Positions 8,401 to 12,356 of a DNA stretch of 12,356 bases are shown here, piece after piece (positions within the stretch are counted from its first letter, which is position 1; the number at the start of each line of letters is the position of its first letter). Source of the DNA: Geobacter sp. (GTDB lineage: Bacteria; Desulfobacterota; Desulfuromonadia; Geobacterales; Geobacteraceae); contig DNRQ01000070.1 in the NCBI GenBank assembly GCA_003499925.1, positions 9,528-21,883 of the forward strand. Reading direction: 5' to 3'. Under the pieces are notes generated by a model. That model did no database searches. It worked only from the letters and a program-made list of their open reading frames with translations, and was not told the origin of the DNA. The position numbers and the translations under genes are program-made.

Positions 8401-8631
8401 GTAGATCAGGTTGTCGATTCCGTTGAGCTTTTGTTCAACGACCTGGGTTACCGTATCCTGCACCGTCTGGGCGGAAGCCCCCGGATACATGGCGTTTATG
8501 GTGATCTGTGGCGGCGCGATCGGCGGATACTGGGAGACCGGCAGTGTCTTGACCGCCAGCAGGCCGGCCAGCATGATCATGATCGCGATTACCCAGGCGA
8601 AGATCGGGCGGTTGATGAAAAAACGAGGCAT
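5425..8631 (-). CDS. acrB: RND multidrug efflux permease, AcrB/MexB (HAE-1) type
   Basis: Inner membrane proton-driven pump that binds hydrophobic or amphiphilic compounds in its periplasmic part and passes them to the channel. The 1068 residues, the N-terminus MPRFFINRPIFAWVIAIMIM and the motifs match HAE-1 pumps. The proton-relay aspartates are D407 and D408 in GLLVDDAIVVVENVERIM, at the same numbers as in E. coli AcrB; the partner lysine is in GLSTKNAILII and the arginine in RLRPVIMTSLAF of the C-terminal half. Binding-pocket phenylalanines F136 (RNFLLL) and F178 (MQIFGS) are also kept, as is the switch-loop region GFSFAGRGQN. A good ribosome binding site AAGGAG (8639-8644) lies 7 nt upstream. 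The C-terminal tail is longer and alanine-rich. The gene is separated from the adaptor gene by a 145-bp repeat array. The symbol reflects family resemblance, not proven orthology. Confidence 0.97.
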   Translation of the reverse strand: MPRFFINRPIFAWVIAIMIMLAGLLAVKTLPVSQYPPIAPPQITINAMYPGASAQTVQDTVTQVVEQKLNGIDNLIYMSSTSDSAGAVAINLTFKAGTDPNIAQVQVQNKLQLATPLLPQVVQRGGISVVKSTRNFLLLVGLVSEDGSMDRNALTDYLVSNVQDVVSRLEGVGEMQIFGSQNAMRIWLNPVKLNNYRLTTNDVIAALQAQNAQVSAGQFGGTPSIQGQRLNATITARTLFQTTEQFDNIVLRTNSDGSTVKLKEVAESKIGTENYEVQSFYKGKPVGAMALRLAAGANALETAERVKAKMAELSGYFPAGVKVVYPYDTTPFVKISIEEVLITLLEAVCLVFVIMFVFLQNFRATLIPTIAVPVVLLGTMGVLSAAGFSINTLTMFALVIVIGLLVDDAIVVVENVERIMTEEGLSPREATIKSMDQITSALIGIVTVLSAVFIPMAFFGGSTGVIYRQFSVTIVSAMILSVLVAMTLTPALCATMLKPVAKGHHAGESGWFKGFFRLFNRVFNSSRVKYEGIVGRSFGKPVRYLAVYGAIVACMVFIFLRLPTAFLPDEDQGFIVCQVQLPAGATMERTIDVVRQLEKHFEEKEKNTVDSVITVTGFSFAGRGQNMGLAFVKLKDWKVRQSPDLKAPAVAGRAMAAFSGIRDGLAFAFSPPAVVELGQANGFDFMLQDRGGLGHAKLMEARGQLLGMAMKNPKLVAVRPNGQEDAPQFKLDIDDVRAGALGVSLAEINSVLATAWGSSYVNDFIQNGRVKKVYLQGDPKYRMLPEDINNWHVRNKTGDMVPFSAFATARWEYGSPRLERFNGIPSVQIMGQAAPGLSTGEAMAEMEQMAAQLPPGIGYEWTGLSYEEKRAGAQAPALYAISLLVVFLAVAALYESWTIPFVNLLMLPLGLVGAVTAVKLRMLPNDIYLQIGLLTTIGLSTKNAILIIQFIKDQMNQGLGLVEATLSAVKIRLRPVIMTSLAFFFGTLPLALTKGAGAGAQNAIGTAVTGGLLSATFIDLIFIPFFFVLISRVFGRKKQSAHEAAAAGDAPELAQGQASVQPAASEVI

Positions 8632-8657
8632 CGAAAAGCTCCTTAAGGTCTAAAGGC

Positions 8658-8771
8658 GGTTCAAAGTTCAAAGTTCAAAGTTCAAAGTTCAGGGTTCAGG
8701 GTTCAGGGTTCAGGGTTAAAACCTTGAACCTTGAACCCGGAACTTTGAACCGGTTTTAACCGGTTTTAACC
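8658..8771. repeat. Heptanucleotide tandem array and inverted repeats between adaptor and pump genes
   Basis: Four perfect GTTCAAA units (8659-8686) are followed by four perfect GTTCAGG units (8687-8714). Opposite-strand versions follow (CCTTGAA twice, 8722-8735). A perfect 12-bp inverted repeat, GGTTCAAAGTTC (8658-8669) and GAACTTTGAACC (8740-8751), encloses the array. Then come two GGTTTTAACC decamers (8752-8761, 8762-8771), whose complement GGTTAAAACC also occurs at 8714-8723. The array fills nearly the whole intergenic space, ending 13 bp before the pump gene's ribosome binding site, and would fold in the mRNA. Confidence 0.9.
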
Positions 8772-8776
8772 GGGTT

Positions 8777-9925
8777 TTACGGCTTGGCTGCAAAGGGGAC
8801 CGCCTTCACCTGCGTCCCCGGCCGTGCCTTCTGTACGCCTTCCACAATCACCCGGTCGCCCGGCTTCAGTCCTTCCTCCACCAGCCACTTGTCACCCAAG
8901 GCCCGCGAGACCTTCAGAATCCGCGGCTCCACCTTCTCCTCGGCACCGACCACCAGTGCCGTCGCATCACCCGCCGGATTGCGACTGACTCCCTGCTGCG
9001 GCACCAGGATACCGTTGTTGACGATTCCCTCCTCCAGCACTGCCCTGACGTACATTCCAGGGAGAAGCACCTGGTTCGGGTTGGGAAACACGGTGCGCAG
9101 CGTGACGGAGCCGGTACTCTGGTCGACGGTGGCCTCGGAGAATTTCAGCACACCCTCCAGCGGATAGGGGCTGCCGTCTTCAAGCAGCAGCTTCACCCGC
9201 GCCTGGTTCGCCCCGCCGTTTTTGAGCTGGCCGCTCGCCAGCGCCTTCTTCAGGCGCAGCAGGTCCGCGCTGGACTGGGTGACGTCGACGTACACCGGAT
9301 CGAACTTCTGGATGGTGGCGAGCGGCGCCGGCTGGCTCGCGGTTACCAGAGAGCCTGTGGTAACGGAAGATCTGCCGATGCGCCCGGCAATGGGAGCCGT
9401 GACGCGCGTGTAGGCGAGATTGATGCGTGCCGCTTCCAGGTGCGCCTTGGCTGCCTCTACCTCGGCCTCGGCACTTTGCACCGCGGCCGCCGCCTCGTCA
9501 AAATCCTGTTTGCTCACGGCGTTGATGGCTACCAGCTGCTTGAAGCGTTCCGCCTTGAGCCGGACCGGGGTCAGGCTCGCCTCCGCCTTGCCCAGAGCCG
9601 CCTTGGCACTGGCGTAGGCGGCCTGGTAGGTGGCCGGGTCGATCTGATAGAGCACCTCCCCCGCCCTGACATCGGAGCCCTCGGTGAACAGGCGCTTCTG
9701 AATGATGCCGCCCACCTGCGGCCGGACCTCGGCCACGAGATACGCCGAGGTGCGGCCGGAAAGCTCCGTGGTCACTGCGACCCGCTGCGGCTGCACCACC
9801 ACGAACGCCACTTCGGGAGTGGCCATTGGCGGCTTGGCCGGTGCAGGTTTCCCGCAACCGCTTATCATGAGGCCGGCGGCGAAGACCGACGTGGCAAGAA
9901 AGCTCACTTTGTACCTGTTTTGCAT
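8777..9925 (-). CDS. acrA: RND periplasmic adaptor lipoprotein, AcrA/MexA type
   Basis: Membrane fusion protein that links the inner membrane pump to the outer membrane channel. At 382 residues it is close to AcrA (397). It has a lipoprotein signal peptide with lipobox ISGC (C24), so it is anchored to the inner membrane and faces the periplasm. Domains in order: first barrel-sandwich strand (RTSAYLVAEVRPQVGGII, then EVLYQIDPATYQAAY), an alpha-hairpin (about 106-167, AAAAVQSAEAEVEAAKAHLE), second lipoyl half (NLAYTRVTAPIAGRIGRSSV), beta-barrel (FDPVYVDVTQSSADLLRL) and membrane-proximal part (VPQQGVSRNPAGDATALVVG). These match AcrA, MexA and TtgA closely. The start is supported by AGAGGT (9931-9936), 5 nt upstream. 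It lies between the TetR and pump genes on the same strand. The symbol reflects family resemblance. Confidence 0.96.
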   Translation of the reverse strand: MQNRYKVSFLATSVFAAGLMISGCGKPAPAKPPMATPEVAFVVVQPQRVAVTTELSGRTSAYLVAEVRPQVGGIIQKRLFTEGSDVRAGEVLYQIDPATYQAAYASAKAALGKAEASLTPVRLKAERFKQLVAINAVSKQDFDEAAAAVQSAEAEVEAAKAHLEAARINLAYTRVTAPIAGRIGRSSVTTGSLVTASQPAPLATIQKFDPVYVDVTQSSADLLRLKKALASGQLKNGGANQARVKLLLEDGSPYPLEGVLKFSEATVDQSTGSVTLRTVFPNPNQVLLPGMYVRAVLEEGIVNNGILVPQQGVSRNPAGDATALVVGAEEKVEPRILKVSRALGDKWLVEEGLKPGDRVIVEGVQKARPGTQVKAVPFAAKP

Positions 9926-10015
9926 GCGACACCTCTACCTGGTTTGAATTGGAAAAAGCCATGCGCCGGGGGAAGCTGGCCGCCCGGGCTGGGATAATTA
10001 CAGAGGCTGCGACAA
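9926..10015. other. Gap between microprotein and adaptor gene
   Basis: 90 bp with no separate promoter of good spacing and no palindrome resembling the TetR operator. It holds the adaptor ribosome binding site. This fits co-transcription from the tetR promoter, although a weak promoter (an isolated TAATTAT on the minus strand) cannot be excluded. Confidence 0.45.
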
Positions 10016-10111
10016 CTATTTCTTATTACGCGGGTAGAAGCAGACCAAGATGATCAGAACCCAGGTGACCGCAATCGCTATTGGTAATAGTTTAAGTAAC
10101 ATATGCTCCAT
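10016..10111 (-). CDS. Single-pass membrane microprotein (28-31 aa)
   Basis: A very short ORF in the gap between the TetR and adaptor genes. Starting at the ATG at 10111 it gives 31 residues (MEHMLLKLLPIAIAVTWVLI and on); the second ATG at 10102 gives 28. Residues 5-26 are nearly all hydrophobic, with one tryptophan (W17) and one cysteine (C24), followed by the positively charged tail PRNKK. This is a textbook single membrane helix and suggests an inner membrane microprotein. GGAGG lies 3 nt before the first ATG and about 11-12 nt before the second, so neither spacing is ideal. E. coli AcrZ, a 49-residue helix that binds AcrB, is a precedent for small subunits of RND pumps; a similar role here is inference from position and form. 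It could instead be a chance ORF. Confidence 0.5.
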   Translation of the reverse strand: MEHMLLKLLPIAIAVTWVLIILVCFYPRNKK

Positions 10112-10197
10112 TTCCCTCCGCTTTGCCGTAGGGGCAAAAATGATTCGCCCGCCCAAAGCAAGCATTCACATCTGCGCCGGACAATCCCTTGCTCGAC

Positions 10198-10767
10198 TCA
10201 GCGCTTAACCGCACTCCAGCAACTGTCGATCGCCTGGTTAAGCAGGGCGCCGTCCAGGGTGAAGAACCCCAGGATGTGATCCCGGCTGACATACACCAGC
10301 GGACCGAAGAAAAGGGCGAAGAGCATGGGAAGCGGCAGCTCCTTGATTAGCTTCTGTTCCAGCCCCTCCGCGAAGATACCGGCGCAGATGTCCTTGTTCC
10401 CGTCCAGCATCTTCTCCCTGCGGCGCGCTGCTCCGTAAGGTGAATTGTGAAACTGCTCCAGAAACCGGAATTGCACCGGCGAAGAGATCCACTGGGTCAC
10501 CAGGACCCGGGCCAGGTGATGGAATTTTTCCCGCACGGTCCCCTGCTCCGGGAAATCCTCTTTTACCTTCTTGAGCAAGCGCCCCTCAAGGTCGGCGTAG
10601 GTCCCCATGATCAGGGCATCCTTGCTCTCGAAATAGCGATAGATGGTCCCGGCAGCGACGCCGGCCCGCTCGGCGACCATGGCCATGGGAGCTCCATGAA
10701 AACCGTTTTCGCTGACCAGTTCCAAAGTCGCCTGAATAATCGCTATCCTTTTTTCGCTGCAATCCAT
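10198..10767 (-). CDS. TetR-family repressor of the efflux genes
   Basis: A 189-residue one-component repressor, the usual TetR length. The N-terminal DNA-binding domain covers about residues 5-52, with the helix-turn-helix at MAMVAERAGVAAGTIYRYFE (28-47) and the family signature YRYFESKDAL. The C-terminal part is a divergent ligand-binding and dimerisation domain; the ligand cannot be predicted. I place the start at the ATG at 10767 (MDCSEKR), because the longer frame to 10830 would run through a perfect TTGACA box and the operator palindrome at 10781-10796. A modest ribosome binding site (GGGG) stands 6 nt upstream. It is the first gene of the efflux run and points the same way as the pump genes, unlike many TetR genes that are divergent. 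Autorepression, and through it control of the downstream genes, is likely. Confidence 0.93.
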   Translation of the reverse strand: MDCSEKRIAIIQATLELVSENGFHGAPMAMVAERAGVAAGTIYRYFESKDALIMGTYADLEGRLLKKVKEDFPEQGTVREKFHHLARVLVTQWISSPVQFRFLEQFHNSPYGAARRREKMLDGNKDICAGIFAEGLEQKLIKELPLPMLFALFFGPLVYVSRDHILGFFTLDGALLNQAIDSCWSAVKR

Positions 10768-10780
10768 GAAACACCCCGCT

Positions 10781-10796
10781 GAATGAACGTTCATTC
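10781..10796. promoter_or_regulatory. TetR operator, perfect 16-bp palindrome
   Basis: GAATGAACGTTCATTC is fully self-complementary and lies directly after the -10 box and 13 bp before the tetR start codon, so it covers the expected transcription start. Its size and form are typical of TetR-family sites. I find no second copy in the 10112-10197 or 9926-10015 gaps before the adaptor gene. Confidence 0.85.
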
Positions 10797-10797
10797 T

Positions 10798-10826
10798 TAT
10801 GTATGCTTTTCTGATCTCGGTGTCAA
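10798..10826 (-). promoter_or_regulatory. Promoter of tetR and probably the efflux unit
   Basis: A perfect -35 box TTGACA (10821-10826), a 17-bp spacer and a weaker -10 TACATA (10798-10803, 3/6 match) precede the operator. Transcription would start within the palindrome, so bound repressor should block it. Confidence 0.7.
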
Positions 10827-10884
10827 TCATTAAAACTGAAGCCGCACGAACTCATGCGGGGGGGAGCGCCGCATGATGCCGATC

Positions 10885-11204
10885 TCGTTCCCAAGCTCCT
10901 GCTTCAAGCCTCGTTCGCAAGCTCCTGCTTGGGAATGCGAGACTCGCGAAGGCCGCTTCAGACCATTCTCAAGCAACCTCTCGTTCCCAAGCTCCTGCTT
11001 GGGAACGCAAAGACGCGCGAAGGTTCGATTCTCCAAGAGTCAAAGCTGGAGCTTTGCGATGGATTGCGTTCCCAAGCTGGAGCTTGGGAACGAGTAGAAC
11101 GAGAAGAGCTGGAGTTGGGAACGAGAAGAGCTGGAGTTGGGAACGAGAAGAGCGGAGCGTGGGAACGAGAAATGGAGCTTGGGAACGAGGAGGAGCTTGG
11201 GGAC
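10885..11204. repeat. Palindromic repeat cluster, right copy
   Basis: The same family as at 30-178. Units: a half copy at 10885-10904; an imperfect copy at 10911-10939; a palindrome with arms CGTTCCCAAGC and GCTTGGGAACG around TCCT (10982-11007); the short variant AAAGCTGGAGCTTT (11042-11055); the exact 26-bp palindrome (11067-11092); then five decaying half-units in tandem (11101-11122, 11123-11144, 11145-11166, 11167-11186, 11187-11204) of 22, 22, 22, 20 and 18 bp. It fills most of the 565-bp gap between tetR and the PilZ gene. Reading frames across it are repeat translations. Confidence 0.85.
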
Positions 11205-11207
11205 GAG

Positions 11208-11273
11208 AAAAAAGGTAGGGTGGGCCTCGCCCACCAAGACCTTGGGTTAGCGGTGGGCGAGGCCCACCCTACC
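11208..11273 (-). terminator. REPIN-like repeat copy 2, acting as terminator
   Basis: The 60-bp element at 11214-11273 has two perfect 22-bp arms around a 16-bp centre, as in the copy at 3492-3551. Its inner hairpins carry loop CTC (left) and GAG (right) instead of CGT and ACG. On the minus strand the second arm runs straight into TTTTTT (complement of 11208-11213), which makes a strong stem plus U-tract. It is the first such signal downstream of the PilZ gene. Confidence 0.7.
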
Positions 11274-11395
11274 GATCATCTTTGGGTAACGCCGGGGGAG
11301 GATGCGTTTTTCCCGGCTGGCCCTGGGAAGGGAATATCGTGCAGGTGCGATTGGCCTACTGCGCCAGCGGCGCTACTTCGTTTCCCGCAACCAGG
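11274..11395. other. Spacer downstream of the PilZ gene
   Basis: The 122 bp between the PilZ gene stop and the REPIN-like element. It contains a small hairpin GCGCC/GGCGC (near 11360-11375) without a T-run. I see no gene or known element here. Confidence 0.4.
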
Positions 11396-12073
11396 TTACC
11401 CTTGGTCGTTACTTGCAACGAAGTGCTCAATCCTCTCGCGGCATCCCGGAGCGAGGCTCGTGAACTGGACCCCGTAATTGTACACACCGCCTGGTTGGCT
11501 CTCCGACCAGACAACTTTGCCGTCTGCAACAATCTGGTCTGTGTCGATGGCAAGCAACAGGTTCGAGATCAGGTCGTTCTGGCTGAGAATCGTCGCCGTT
11601 TCGCAGAGGATTCCGGAAACGCTGATGTTGCGGGTCATCCCGGAGAATGACAAACTTCCCCTCGTGCCGTTCACACAGGCTTTGAATATGGCGCGGTAGT
11701 CCCGGCGCGTCGGAATGTCCAGGAATCTGCCGATCTGCTTCAGGAGCAGTTCGGGTCGGACCGGCCTGATTACCCTCGCATTCGCCCTGCAATGCGAAGC
11801 ACGTTCGAGGTCTGCCTCGGTCTCGTAGCAGACCAGGACGAAAGGGACTTGTCTTAGGTCTTTATCCTGGCGAATCAGGGAGCAAAGCGCATCGCCACCC
11901 ATTTGGGGAAGATCGAGCAGGGAAATGATCAGGTCGACCGGCTGTTGACGGTATAATTGGAGGGCTTCTTCGGCCGAGGTGGCCGTGAGGATGAGGAAAC
12001 CGGCCCGGTTCAGCAGGGACTTGTTGCGGTCGAGAAATGCCTCGTGGTTACTGACCAGAAGTATCTTTTTCAT
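11396..12073 (-). CDS. PilZ-domain protein with degenerate receiver domain
   Basis: A 225-residue cytoplasmic protein that probably binds cyclic di-GMP and acts through an unknown partner. Residues 1-118 have the length and pattern of a response-regulator receiver (MKKILLVSNH...QPVDLIISLLDLPQMGG), but the active site is lost: the paired acidic residues are S8-N9, the phospho-acceptor aspartate is L52, the Thr/Ser position is C82 and the conserved lysine is R103. Residues 120-225 are a PilZ domain with RRDYR (R123-R127, the RxxxR motif) and NISVSG (149-154, the D/NxSxxG motif), both needed for cyclic di-GMP binding. The start at 12073 is chosen because it begins the receiver fold exactly; frames to 12133 (ATG) or 12178 (TTG) lack a good ribosome binding site, but the site at 12073 is also weak. 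No cognate kinase is adjacent. Confidence 0.88.
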   Translation of the reverse strand: MKKILLVSNHEAFLDRNKSLLNRAGFLILTATSAEEALQLYRQQPVDLIISLLDLPQMGGDALCSLIRQDKDLRQVPFVLVCYETEADLERASHCRANARVIRPVRPELLLKQIGRFLDIPTRRDYRAIFKACVNGTRGSLSFSGMTRNISVSGILCETATILSQNDLISNLLLAIDTDQIVADGKVVWSESQPGGVYNYGVQFTSLAPGCRERIEHFVASNDQG

Positions 12074-12197
12074 TTGGCAGACGTTCTCACGATAGCGGTC
12101 ACGAAATCCTGGTGAAACAGCTGAGTTTTCCATAAATTGCAGACACCATGAACAGACTCTAGAAGTAATCCGGACCAACCGCTGGGGCTCATGCGCA

Positions 12198-12226
12198 TTT
12201 ATTGCACAGCGTTAACCAATAATCAA
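12198..12226 (-). promoter_or_regulatory. Candidate promoter of the PilZ gene
   Basis: TTGATT (12221-12226, 4/6 match), a 17-bp spacer and AATAAA (12198-12203, 4/6 match), preceded by TGC as an extended -10. It would give a leader of about 120 nt if translation starts at 12073. I found no cyclic di-GMP riboswitch (GEMM) consensus in that leader. Confidence 0.45.
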
Positions 12227-12302
12227 CAAATAAATCCCACTTTCATCCCTCGGACGCTAAATTTGTCCTTGCAGTCTGCGCATTTCCCCCATCTCCCTAG
12301 CG

Positions 12303-12321
12303 CTCTCCCACAAGGGGAGAG
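12303..12321. repeat. Short inverted repeat at window edge
   Basis: CTCTCCC, loop ACAAG, GGGAGAG, followed by GGGGCTT. The string AAGGGAGAGGGGGCTT at 7-22 near the other edge resembles the right part (12312-12327), so this is probably another dispersed intergenic repeat. No T-run follows. Confidence 0.4.
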
Positions 12322-12356
12322 GGGGCTTGTGCGGCGTGCGGGAAATCAGCACTGAC

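Noticed and set aside
6256..8646. 796-residue plus-strand frame antisense to the RND permease, and a 535-residue one at 3960-5567 antisense to the channel
   Set aside because: Shadows of securely identified minus-strand genes, with compositionally odd H/D/G/R-rich translations and no start signals.
10768..10830. Longer TetR start at the ATG at 10830
   Set aside because: It would place the TTGACA box and the operator inside the coding sequence; the added residues do not resemble a TetR N-terminus.
10830..11237. ORFs such as MVGEAHPT... and LVPKLLLGN... in the right repeat cluster
   Set aside because: Translations of the REPIN-like and palindromic repeats, with no ribosome binding site or domain.
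12074..12178. Upstream starts for the PilZ protein (ATG at 12133, TTG at 12178)
   Set aside because: The added residues precede the natural start of the receiver fold and no better ribosome binding site is present, though the chosen site is also weak.
12074..12220. Cyclic di-GMP (GEMM) riboswitch upstream of the PilZ gene
   Set aside because: Looked for because Geobacter species use many of them; the conserved GEMM sequence blocks are not present in this leader.

Overview
The window looks like chromosomal DNA from a Geobacter-type deltaproteobacterium (Desulfuromonadia/Geobacterales). This is inferred from the GC-rich coding style, the intergenic palindromes built on CGTTCCCAAGCT/AGCTTGGGAACG and GGTAGGGTGGGC, and the gene families present. 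No 16S or other phylogenetic marker is present, so the assignment is moderate. Every gene I can support lies on the minus strand, so transcription runs from high to low coordinates. The long plus-strand reading frames are antisense shadows.

Layout from the transcriptional start side. (1) 11396-12073: a PilZ-domain protein with a degenerate receiver domain, followed by a REPIN-like hairpin plus T-run (11211-11273) that looks like its terminator. (2) 10831-11395: no gene, but a dense cluster of dispersed palindromic repeats. (3) 3744-10767: a drug-efflux locus read in one direction: a TetR repressor with a perfect 16-bp operator at its own promoter, a 28-31 residue single-pass membrane microprotein, an AcrA-type adaptor lipoprotein, a heptanucleotide repeat array, an AcrB-type RND permease, an OprM-type outer membrane channel (1-nt gap, translationally coupled), and a 56-residue small protein with a strong ribosome binding site. 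It ends at an intrinsic terminator (3626-3683). (4) 248-3371: polyphosphate kinase 1 with an unusual ~195-residue lysine-rich N-terminal extension containing four 11-residue repeats, then a small cysteine/histidine-rich protein, then a strong terminator (190-226). (5) 30-178: a second cluster of the same palindromic repeats seen at 10880-11204, in the same internal order.

How the parts work together: adaptor, pump and channel form a complete tripartite envelope-spanning exporter. The TetR gene comes first and its operator sits at the start site, so an effector would derepress its own gene and probably the whole run. The two small ORFs inside this transcription unit were found by reading the minus strand directly and are candidate accessory subunits or regulators. 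The ppk unit is separate, with its own candidate promoter and terminator.

The most interesting points are the histone-H1-like PPK1 extension, the AcrZ-sized membrane microprotein in an RND operon, the heptamer array between adaptor and pump, the REPIN-like pair with concerted loop changes, and the PilZ protein whose receiver has lost all four conserved phosphorylation-site positions. I see no clear new defence or mobile system.
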